NCBI GenBank assembly: GCA_029721435.1
Contig: CM056588.1
Span: 40,981,930-41,045,929 of the forward strand
Source of the DNA: Gymnothorax reevesii
Taxonomy: Eukaryota > Chordata > Actinopteri > Anguilliformes > Muraenidae
Direction: 5' to 3'
DNA: 64,000 nucleotides
Part shown: piece after piece, positions 39,201 to 50,995 of the stretch
Numbering within the stretch: the stretch's first letter is position 1
Layout: the number at the start of each line of letters is the position of its first letter
Notes under the pieces: generated by a model
Told to the model about the DNA's origin: nothing
Database searches by the model: none
What the model saw: only the letters and a program-made list of their open reading frames with translations
Program-made: the position numbers and the translations under genes

Positions 39201-42200
39201 GCACAAACAGCTAACGTTCCCCTCGGCCGTGGCTGTTTGCTGCCAGCAGACAAAAAAAGCTACCTACTAATTTCTGGTGGCATCATCTTTTGGAAGAGAA
39301 ATAGGTGCTTTTCTTCGCGTCCAAAAGTAAACGGATAAGCAGCTTTGGGAGAGATACTGGCAAAACCGGACCTCTGCGGTTCTTCTTTTGTATTTCCAAA
39401 AGCGTAGACGCAGAGTATGATCTGCCGTTGTTAGTGCCTGCTAGAATATTTTCCGGTGTGGGCGGGTCCAGCGCGTTATTGGCTCTGGCTAGGTCTGTAT
39501 TAATTTGACGGCGCAACTTGACATCAGGTTTTGGCCAAATCTCGTGAAGATCTTGGGAGGAGCTGTTCAGAATGGAAATCACGTTCACGAAATCATGTTC
39601 TTAGATTACGGCAAAACCCCTGTTTAGAAACTTTTCAGAGGTTGAGTATGGACATCCAACATTATTTCACTACCTATATGTATGAGAAGAAGGATCAGCA
39701 TGTAAGGTCCCCTTTAAGCGATTCTCTACCATATTTCATTTTTCATTTGTTTTTAGGTATTTTAGATTTTGTTTACCTGGTGGATTTAAGGTGATATGCC
39801 CATTGTTAGCCTGTCCAGTCATCACCTTAAAGGAATTGCGGGTGATGTTTGCCTTCTATTCTTTTGAGAGGGGTGACTTCTTTTTTGTTGATGAACTTTG
39901 ATGTTCTACTTTTTGTAGAGCAGGAATGCACTGACACCACAGGAGACAGTTGACCCCGACAGCCAACTTGAAGTAATTAAGTGAACACAAAGGAATGTTC
40001 AGTTTGGTTTTCCTGTCGGTTTTTTTATGTGTTTCTTTTTTCATTATTTTAAGGTGTGGTCCTGCTATTACATTTATTACTTTGTTTGTATGGAAGGCGC
40101 ATTAGTGCCTTACTTTGGGGTTAACAGATTTATCTCATTTTATCAGTATACAGCTTATTGGATTGTCAATTGTCATATTTAAGCATTTGGCAATTATCAT
40201 TTCATGATTTTGTTCACTGTGTGTTATTTTCACTCTAGTTCTTAGAATACAGCTCAGTATAAGTGGATAACCCTGTGCTAGTGTTGCAATCTTCAACACT
40301 TCCCGAAAGAGTAGTGTGTCTCGGTAGAGAAACACTGCCAACAAGTGATGAAATAATTACGCTGAAATTTAGAATTAAAATCAAATAAAAAATACAAGTT
40401 ATCATTCTCATATAGCTTTCGAATGGAGCTCTGTTGCTGGAGGCATACTTGCGGCGACCAGTGACAACTGATGTCACTAAATCCTTGAAAGACAAGAGTA
40501 TGGATAGACACTTGTAGCTTTATTCTGTTCATTCTTAAGCTAATTTTGCCATTATTTTGTGGGTCTCACCCACTCTCTCCTCCCCCCTTTCTCCCCCTCT
40601 ACCTCTCTTTCTTGTCTTTCCTCTATTCCTCTCCCTCTTTCTCTCTTTCTCTACCTCTCTGTCGCCCTCCCCCTCTTCATCCCCCCGTAGGAGCAGTAGC
40701 CGCGGCGGCGGGCTCCCTGACGCAGGAGAGCAGGAGGGGGAGGTGTTCCTGGAGACAGAGCTGAAACTGGAGAAAATCCGCCGGACTCATCAGGAGAAGG
40801 AGAGTCAGGAGCTGGAGCAGCTGCGGCAGAGGCAGGTGGAGGCCGAGGCCGAGCTGGAGCAGCTGAAGAGGAGGAGGGAGGAGCGCCGCAAGATCCGCGA
40901 GGAGGAGGAGCGCCGCCGCGAGGAGGAGGAGCAACAGAGACTGCTGAGAGAGGAGGTGAGCTGTAACATCGCCCTACATACGCACGCGCACACACACACA
41001 CACAAACACTCACAAATACTTTATGTTCATACATATGCTCAACCGCACGCACTAGTATGCATGCAAACACTTACACACACAGACTGGTCTCAGTGAGTCT
41101 TGATTTTTGCATTGCCCCAATCATGCCTGCCCTTCATGTGGAATATTTTCCCTATACATTTGGAGAACAGAAACATGGAGCAGAGAAACACTGTGGAAGC
41201 AGTTCTGTGGGGTTGTGGAGTGAGAGGCGAATAGAGAGGGAGGACCGTGCTGGAGTTGTAGGTACTGAGTTCCTGTAGCTAGCGCTAACTTCCTGTTGGG
41301 GGTGTGGCTGCAGGAAGAGAAGAGGCACATGAAGGAAGAGATAGAGAGGAGGAGGATGGAGGCTGCAGAGCGAAGGATGAAGAACCTCAGTACTTGCAGT
41401 GGAGAGGAGGAGGAGCCGTTCAGTCCCCTCAGCCCCAAGAGCCCCTCCTTTAAGGTAAAGCCCACCCACGCAGTCCACAAGAGCCCCTCTTATAAGGTGA
41501 ACCCCACTCACATGCCCTGGGACAGGGCAAAAACCAGAATTGAATGGCTGCGATTTCTAGGCCCTCAGGTGGCAGTGTGTTAAAAACAGACAGGATTTGG
41601 AGTGAGTACATGGGCTCAGGAACACTTCTGTAAGCTATTGTCAGTGAGCACAGTTAGTTACTGCATCTATAGATGCAAGTTTCAAACCTGCCATGTAAAG
41701 ATTACAACGTATGTAATAAGATCCAGAAACACTGCCGCCTTCTCTGGGCCCAAGCCCAGAGTAGATAACTATCATACAGTCTGACCAATCAAAATATGAA
41801 ATTCTTATTGGAAATCATGGATGCTGTGTCATCCAGGTTTGCACAGTTCAAAAGCCAGCATCCATGGTAATATGGGGGTGCATTAGTGGGCAACCTGCAC
41901 ATCTGTGAATGCACCTTTGATTTTGAACGGTACATACAGGTTTTGGGCAAAATATAGTGTCATTCAGAAGTATTTTTTTCAGAGAAGGCCTTGATTATTT
42001 CAGCAAAACAATGTCTAACACTACATTGTGCTCTGACAACAAGAACATGGCTGTATATTAAGCAGGTTTGGGTGCTGAACCATCCTGCCTGCAGTTCAGA
42101 CCTGTCAGCTACTAAAGATGTTTGGCGCATTATGAAACAAAAATAAGACAAAAGAGGCTGTGACATGCTAAGAAGCTGAAATCCTGCATCAAGCAGGAAT

Positions 42201-45200
42201 GGGGTCAACATGTTGCTTTCAAAACTACTGCAGTTGGTCCCCTCAGTTCCCAAACACTGGCAGTGTTATTAAAATAAGTGATGCAACACAGTGGTTAAAG
42301 GTGCACTATGCAAGTTTGCTTACTTCCTGCACAATTATATTTTTGTCTCAATTCGCCGACATCTCTCCACGAGCTGCTAGCTGTCTGCACCTAAATTCAC
42401 TGTACAAAAAATCCGGGCTCTGGAGACTGCGCAGGTATCACAAACCGTAGATAAACACAAGGGGCACAGGCTGTGCCCCATAACACAACAAACTGTCCTG
42501 GCCAATCACCGACAAGAGTTGACAGTTATGGAAGCATGGGAAGGAGGGAACTATGGGATGGAGGGGCGAGTTACCTTTGTTTTGTTTGAGTTTGAATGTC
42601 AACAGAAGTGAAAGTAAACAAACTTGCATAGTGCAGCTTTAACATGCCCTTATTCCAACTTTTTGGAAACATGCTGCTTGTCTCAATGTCTCAAATGTCT
42701 CAGCTGCAGCATCTGATGTTGTTTTTTTTTTTTTTACCATTTTCAATTAAATGTTGAGTTTAAATGATATGCAAATCGTTGCATTCATTATACATCACTT
42801 CCCATTTTTTTTGGAAGTGAGGTTGTATTTTCACTGTTATTTATGTTCTGTACCGTACATCATCCTGTTATTATCCTCATTATTGGGTGTTTTATATGTC
42901 TTTGAGTACCTTGCATCATATGGGATGAATGCCAAAAGGAATAAAATCATATGGCATGCAGTATGCATCAGTGTGATGTCTCAGGATGTGAGGAGTTTCA
43001 TGGAATTCCTTGACTTCAAGGAAAATTAATCACTTGTGATATTGGTGTTCTTTCTCTGTCATTCTTACCCAAACCTTGGAGCATTTTGTTATGTTTTACC
43101 AGGGATCAGTGGGTCGTACTGTACACAGAGCCTGTAGAGACCTGATGTATATCACAGACTGGAGTGTTTCTCTGCTGTTCTAACAGAGAGAGCTTGTGTT
43201 CATTCTTTGTGTTCTGGCGATACCCATCTCTGTTCCTGACTCCACTGCGTTGTGACATTCTGCATTTCTTCACCTTGTTTAAAGGCTGTGAAGAAATGAT
43301 AAAGTGTCTTCAGCTTCCTGTGTGGAGAGGAAGTACTGGTTAGGAAATGGTCTGAGTGTTGATGCTACGTGCTGTGCTTTTTATATCCTTAAAGGGCACA
43401 AAGGCATGTTGTTCCCCAGAAAGTTACCACTACAATCACCCTTGCTTACCAACACATTTACGATGTAAACTTACTTTGAACCTTAAACTATAAACTTTAA
43501 ATTCTGTGAGACGCACCTCACCACACATGAAATCTCTCTTTGACCTGTACATACAGTAATTCCATTACATTCACAAATGACCTTTTCCCTTGATGAATTT
43601 TTCTGACAATTTTTGGTGCCCTTGTGGGGTTGTGGGTTTTTTTTTCTGAAACTAATACTTTAAACCAATCTTTTGTTCATTTCTGTGATAGAAACGCAGT
43701 GATAATACTCTGCTTCTAGTATGCTAAAACGCCATCAGCCTTCCTTTTACAGTTTGGCCTCACAATTGCTTCACTGGTGCATTAAAAATGCCATTTTGAT
43801 GCTTATTTGTAACACTCTTTCGCTCCCACATGCTGTAACAGGCCTGCTTGGGTCAGAAAATATTCCAATGCCAAGCGAAATTTCAACTGCAATGGTAATG
43901 CAGCAGAGAATATTGCATTGCAAAAATAATCTAAACAAGTATTTAAATGATGTATTTAGACTTAAGCACTTTTTTCTATAACTGTTTTTCACTAGTGAAA
44001 TAAAAATTCTGCCAATGATGTGAAATCATTTTGTTTAATGTCTAGATTAGTCCTTGGGGGTAAGAGAATTTCACGTGTCAAACACTTGGAAACTTAAAAT
44101 ATATCAATATTATTAACTTTAGAGAGAGAAATTAAGTTAAGGCTTGTGTTAAGATTAAATAACTTGTTAAGACAAACACCTTTTGCTCTGCGGCTCGCTG
44201 GCATCATTGCTGTCAATGTCAGTGATGTAACTATGCAACAGTGAAAATGGTTACATTTAGAATTGGCCCTCTTTGCTTATTGGTGGTCAGTCTGCTGCTC
44301 TCTGTCCTGTTACTCTGGGTGTCCTGTGGTGATGCTTTGGGGATGTGCTTCCTGTTTCCTGTCAATATGGCTTCCCTCTGCTTGTCTGTGCTTCCAGGGT
44401 GAGGGCGAAGACAGGGCTGCGGGAGAGACGCCGTATTTGGTGAGTCTGGGTGGGTGGGGTCTGGGGCTGGAGTTCGGAGGGGAGGTGGGGGGGAGAGAGG
44501 TCAGAGCACAGCCCTTCTCCGGTCTCCAGCGCTAACACAAGGGGTGCTTTTGTGCGGGTGAAATACGAGCCCCTGTGCACGCTGGGAGCCCGACGCTTTG
44601 AAGTCCCGCTTGCACATTCCTCAGTTGCGCTCTCCTGCTTCAGTCCTGCTCGAAGGAAGGCTCTTTTATCTCACTGGTGTTATTGAAAAGGTGCAGCGCA
44701 GAACCTGTGTTGGCTTTCCTTCGCTCTGTTTACTCTAATTAGTGCCACCTGCTGTAACACTAAGGGTATCCAACAAGATCCATAAGTAATTGTACAGTGT
44801 TTTAAATTTAATGTGCCATAATTCCTAAAGGGGTCAATTCATATGGATATGAATGGCCCTGAATTTGAGTCCATACTGGCCACTTTAATTTATATTTATA
44901 TTCATACCAAGTGAATCATGTAGGAATCACAGCTCTGTGACATTGTAACCATGTCCCTCGTTGTCCAAATACTTACGGTTTTCAAAATATGTCCTATTTG
45001 CCGCTGTAGCTCCTGACCCAATTAAACATTTCAGCTCTGCTAATTCAGTGATACAGTTCACAAGTGGGTGGGACTGAATTTGCGAGTACCCCCGCCTCCA
45101 GTCCAGCTTAGGATGATTAGACGTGCTCAACCCCTAAGCAAGAATTACGCACTTTCAGCTTCGCAGGGGGACCATCGGATTTACCCCCTCTTAAATATCA

Positions 45201-48200
45201 GAGTAATTATTTCAGATGGCATGCGTGTAAATAATAAACGCAATAATAAATGCAATGGAGATGAGCAGGGGTTTTCTGGATGTCATGTTTTCAATTCTCT
45301 AACAGCTGTTTCAGAATGCGCGTTAGCACTGAGAGAGGAGCCTCCCGAACAAAACCATCTTTAGCCCGCGTTCGACAGAGGGCTAGCGTGTACCGCGAGG
45401 ATTAGCGTTAAGCACCTAGCATCTGGAGAGATAAAATGGAGGAGATGCAGCCATGGTATTGAGGAGTCTGGGCCTGTGTTTGATTTTGAGTTTATACTAC
45501 AGTCTGCAGGCTGCTGGCGCTCGGGTTAGCCTTATGCTGGCTTCATCTTGGCTTCCAGACAAGTTGTATCTCATTGCCCAGGTGTATTGGTATGTCCTCG
45601 TGAATCTGTATGCTGAGGTGTGCCTGTACACCCCAGTGTATCTCAATGCCCTGGTGAATCTGCATGCAGACTTTAGCTTTCTGAAGTCCATTCCCATTCT
45701 CCCACGCCCAGCAGATGCCCACTTTTTACTCAGAATAATGCTCATGTCTCTCTGCAGATCACTGAGAGGACCGAGTCTCTGAACCGATCTCTTAAGAAGA
45801 GGTGAGGTCCAACGCTTAATTTACCATTTTTTTGGTTGCATTTCATTTCTAAATTAATGATATTGAGGGCTGACTGCAATAAACAGTTATGCCCAATATA
45901 TTACATCTGGACATAACTGTTTATTGCAGTCAGCCCTCGATATGATATTTTATAACAATCCTCATATTGATTAGTATATTTATTTATATGAGAGTCAACA
46001 TCGTGGATCATATTTCATGCTGTATGCATCTGAATTGAGAAGTTAATAGAGCGTGAGAGAGAGAAAGATTGGTTGGGGCAAAATGGAGAGAAAAGACAAG
46101 TAGAAAGGGAGGAAGAATGAAGAAGGGAGGTTGGGTGTTGCGATAAAGGTGCCCTCCTGCTCTCTCTCTCCCACTCACTCACTTACTCTGTGTGTGTGTC
46201 TGTGTGTGTGTCAGTAAGGTCAGTGCTACCTCCAGTGAGAGACTGAAATGTGCACTCAGTCCCTGCATTAGTCATTGCATCACTGATGTACCCCCTGTCA
46301 TGGGTGATTTATGTGCAGCTTAACTCTAACCAGATGTCAGGTCTGTTTTCTTTTTTTTTGCTTCTTTTTTTAATTTTTTTCTTTTTTTTGGGTGGGGGGG
46401 TTAATAAGTTTAGTCTGTTGCCAGCCGTTATCGTCACCAACGAGCTAACATTCTGAACTGGCAAACAACATGTCAGGCTCAAACGTTTTGGACCATTTCT
46501 AAAGCTAAACTGGATATCGAGCAGTTTAAATAGTTAAAATAGGGATTTTGATTAGGGTCTATTAGAGCTGAAATAGCTTCCTGTTTTTGGAGTTTATCTG
46601 CATGTTGCTGGGGATAGTTGCGGGGGGAGTGGGGCAGTTGTGCAATGACATCGTCTGGCTAGACAGGGCTTAGATTTGCAGGAATGTGGAGGAGAAAAGG
46701 TTTAATGTAACTGACTTTAAAAAGGCTTGATATGGTTCTTTACAACGGTTTGATCGTTGCTCTTTGGAAGGTTTTGACATTTGTTATTTTGACTGGTCTG
46801 GGCATGACAGAACTTGTCCGCCGTGTTTTTGGTTTTCACGTGTTTCGGAGGGGTGTTGCATCCGTCACCAATTCGTCAGCCTTTCTCCTCTACGTCTGTC
46901 ATTGTCCGCCACTGAAAGGCTTTAATTAGCGAGCCAAAGTCATCTCTCACACCCATGTCATTCTCTGAAAGCACCTTGGTGGGAGTTTGTGGAGTAATTA
47001 TCTGGTTGTATCAGTACTTACTCACACATGCGGAATTGGCTTCTGGCAGGTTCCGGAGCTGAAGGCGCTGAATTGGGCTGCTTTTTTTGCAGAGTACAGT
47101 CAGAATGAGCAAAGCTGACTGAGCACTGCTGTCGACAGCGTGTCACCTGACCTCCCATATCTCAGTGCATGACACCTTCCAGATCACCACTTTTGGGTAG
47201 CTGCTGTTTCTCTTCCGTACCCCCTTTTAAGCCTCAGTGGATTGTGGGAACAGTATTTTTCATGGGGAGGGGAAAGAAATCATAATTCATTTTATTTATG
47301 TAGCGCTGAAAAAAAAAAAATCATATCCAGGTGCTGTTCAAAAGTGTACAAGTTAACAGTGCTAAGCAGTACAGTGATGTAATGTCACATAATGACGAAA
47401 GCCGTCTGAAAATGAAATTGTTTTGATGTATTCCTGTCGTGGGCCATAATCACATCCATCTTTGCTCATTTTTTGCCCTAAACAGCAACAGCATCAAGAA
47501 GACTCCGCCCCCTCTGCTCACCTCTCGGATCGATAACAAGCTGGAACAGTACAGTCATGCCATCGAGGTAGACCATTCCCCGTCTGTCCCTGCTTGTGTT
47601 ATCTCTTTAATAGTTAACTGAACTATTGGCACCATTGATTAGCAAGGGCTAATCTTCACTCAATCTTCACTCCTGACCAATGGGAGGGTGGCTAACGGCA
47701 CCTTGCGGATTATGATTTGTGGGTGTTCTGGCTGTAAGGCCAGCACTTAAGTATGCACCAACCGGAATCAGGGTTTTTCTACTTTTTATAGTGTACGTAG
47801 TCTGTGATTGGTGGAGCCCTTTGTTCTGTTTTCTGTGTGAAGAGTTACAGTATATGCTTCATGTGTACAATTTATTGTAGCTCATCTCCAGAGGGTATTT
47901 CTGTGTCAGTTTGATGATGACGCCGTATTTTGATGGTGTAATAGCCTGTGGCTCCGGTGAGCACTTGTTCTGATTCATCACCGTGTGTCGTGAGCTCTGG
48001 CAGGGATTCCTAAGTCATGCCGAGCCATGTTTGGCACAGGTGTATTACACGCTCGACTGGAAGACAGGTGACGATAGGAGCCGTAACCCTGGCTTTTGTA
48101 GTTGAGATCTGACAGGTTAGACTGAATTACGAGGACCTTCAGGGTTCAGGTTTAGATCACGTCTCCATTTCTAACCGCACTGTCGCGCCCTTGGGCGAGC

Positions 48201-50964
48201 GGAACCGTCTGAAAGGGGGAGGGGATATGTCTTTGTGTGGGCGATACCAATGTAGTTCTGGGAAATTACGTGGCTTGTAAAACCCCCAAATCCTTAAATC
48301 CTTAAATTCTGACTCGTGCTGCTGGCTGTTCCTCTATCACACTCCCTCGCTACTCCCTCGGGACTCTGCATGTTTTTAATGGTTTTGCATGGGTTTTCTC
48401 CAGGTCTTCCCATTTTCCCCTCGGAATGCTCACACCGTTGCCCTTAACGATGTCTCTGACCTCAGATCTGGGAGCTGGTAACAGTGCACTGCACTGCTTC
48501 TAAGTCAATACAATGGGTCAACTGCCCAGGGACAATTACCCCCTACACTCCAAAATAATACATTACTAAGTACTTGTATTTTAATCTCCTATTTAGAGAT
48601 AAAACACTCATTTCTATTATCTTTTTTTTTCTCAGTTAAACTATAATTCTGGCTCTAATGCAAGACAATAGTAACTCACTTCAAGATTTGCCCATATGAA
48701 AGGAAATTTCACTTGTCAAATTTGTTAAAATCAACCAATATTTTCTACTTGTGAAAGAGAAATTTAGTCAAGCCTCATTATAGGATTAAATTGCTTGATT
48801 AGACTGACACCTTTTTCAGTGTGGGGCTCATAAACGTTTTGAGATGTACCATCAGTGACCCCAACTATGAGGACTGTGTGAACTGTTGCTGCACTTGTCC
48901 GTTGTATCAGTAGTTCCCCTGACTGGACTTATGATTCCCCTCATGTACCTGATATAAACTTCTCAAACCCCTCGTGAGGGCTAAAGGTGCGACACATGAA
49001 ACACTTGGATCTGAGGGTACTCTAGGCTTGGAAACCGCTGCATTACATCACCGTGTCTCGCCGTTTATGTATGTTCTGTTCCCACACTCCTCTCTTACCC
49101 CTGTGACCCCTATAACACAGAGGAATATCCGCACCCTTGCAGCTCTGCTCCGCTGTGTGTAATTATGTGATTACCTTGTACATTTAGACACACAATGTGT
49201 GTGTACCTTCCTGACGAACCCTGCATTTGGCAGTTTTGTCAGACAGCGTACACAATTAGCGAAACAGTCGGGTGGAGTTAGGAGAAGTGCGACTTCTTCC
49301 CCTTTTGTGCTGTGATTTGTTTTAAGACCCTACACTGAAGTGCGAGCATCTGCGGCTTCATGTGTCCTTATCAAAATGACGCAATGTGAATTTTCGGATA
49401 AACGGCACAGATTTCTCAGCGCTGGTGAACTAAAAATATGATGGGACGCAATGTTGCGTCGTCCCGCTGGTTTGAGTATTTCTCACCTTCTGGGAGATGC
49501 ACAGATGGTTTCCACTTGATTTAAGAACATTTTGATTGGCCAAAATCAGCAGCCACCATTATAAGTCCTACTGAAGTGTTTGAACTTCGGAAAGTTTTGT
49601 CAATGCTTAGTCATAATTCTGGAAATAAATTGCTCTCAGTTGCTGACAGTGATTGTTATATTGGCAATATAATTCTCAGTTAAGATCATTCTGATTAATT
49701 GTCATGGATTTATCACCTTAAAGGGTTTCAACTCACAGCTTGGGATACCCCTGTTGCCGGGGCGACTTCAGTCTCATGTCATTTGTTGCTTGAAGGTAAA
49801 CCTGCCTCTATGTATTTCATGACTTGATAAATGAATTCCTCTGCAAATTCCAGGAAGCCAAGCAGTCCAAGCAGGGTGTGGTGGACATTCCCTGCCCTCC
49901 AGAGCCTGTGGCCTCCAAGAAAAATCTTTTTGAGGCAGGAGAGGTCTGGAACCAAAACTCCCCCAGGGCACCATCCAAGGTAAGATGGTACTGCTGTTAT
50001 CCTCCAGAATCCTATAGCCTATTTGCCCCTAAACCTTTCTCCCACACTGTTCCCTGTGACCCCCCAATACAGCTCCCACTCCACCGTGCCCTGCCCACTC
50101 TATCAACACACTTAAGGATTTTACACCCGGGGGGAACCGGGTCTTTTCCCATACCTGCATCTGATTCTGAACAATTCAAAGCATTTATACCAAGAATAAA
50201 AAGGTTTGGAACCCCAAAATTTGGTTAGGAAATGTAACCAAAAACTAGTAGCTTCTTCTCGCAAACCATGTCAACATACTCCTTCCATGTATGACGTATT
50301 GGTTCTGCTCAAAACTGGTGGGAACGTGGGCTGCTTTGGTAGAGTGAACCAAAGTTCAAAGAATTTTGACCAGAACTGCTCAAGAATCAGAACTGCTTTG
50401 TTGGGAGAGCATTAGCTGTGAACCTTTAGCTCACTGTGGCTGTCTCTGTGAAATGACTCAAGTTCTGAGGTCAGTGCTCCTTCCTCTCCTGTACGGATGC
50501 ACACACACTTACCCATGGCGCATGAGGCTTGAGCACTGTTCAGCTGTTGTGTAAACTTTCCTCCCACCGCTCTCCAGCCTTCCCTGAGAGACTTAGCAGT
50601 TTATTGGAGCTTGAGGTTGCTTGAGGTGAGCAGGAAGGCTCCGTATGGAGGTCGGGGAAGGTAATCAGTTGGCCAGTCACCTGCTAGCTAAGCTAACTCT
50701 GGTATTACCTTTCACCCGCTTCTGCTAAACCACTTTTCCCCCTGTTAGTGGGGTCGCACATGTAGGGGTATCACTCTGCACAGGGGGAGTCCCAGTGAGC
50801 TAAATACTCTGACTGATATATACACACAAGCACCTTATTTTTTATTTACCTGTGCACACACATACGCTCATACAAATGTAAACACACACAGTCACACTCA
50901 TACATGCGTAATTTATAAGTAGATATTTTCACATTCAGGATAGGATTTTGATGTGTGTGTGCGC

Positions 50965-50995
<31 letters not shown>

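Larger units (their letters stand above)
33109..40690 (+). other. lsp1: lsp1 intron 4 (7.6 kb)
   Basis: Phase 2 intron. Contains a MITE (34693-35092), a candidate alternative first exon (35415-35458), CA repeats (35493-35540, 36160-36340), a 2.85-kb TTAA-flanked element (36863-39717) with a nested inverted-repeat insertion, and the pyrimidine tract before exon 5. The stretch 33340-34600 may be another decayed TTAA element. Confidence 0.7.
41455..45757 (+). other. lsp1: lsp1 intron 6 (4.3 kb, includes the optional exon 7)
   Basis: Phase 0 intron. Holds a mariner remnant (41813-42827) with a nested MITE (42295-42642), a MITE of the CACTGC family (43916-44190), the optional 42-nt exon (44398-44439) and an 18-bp minisatellite (about 45568-45675). 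Confidence 0.7.
47568..49853 (+). other. lsp1: lsp1 intron 9 (2.3 kb)
   Basis: Phase 0 intron with a decayed SINE-like copy (about 48360-48545) directly followed by a CACTGC-family MITE (48546-48821). No exon seen in the rest. Confidence 0.7.

Noticed and set aside
40651..41070. 139-codon minus-strand and overlapping open frames
   Set aside because: Antisense shadows of exon 5 and an adjacent CA repeat.
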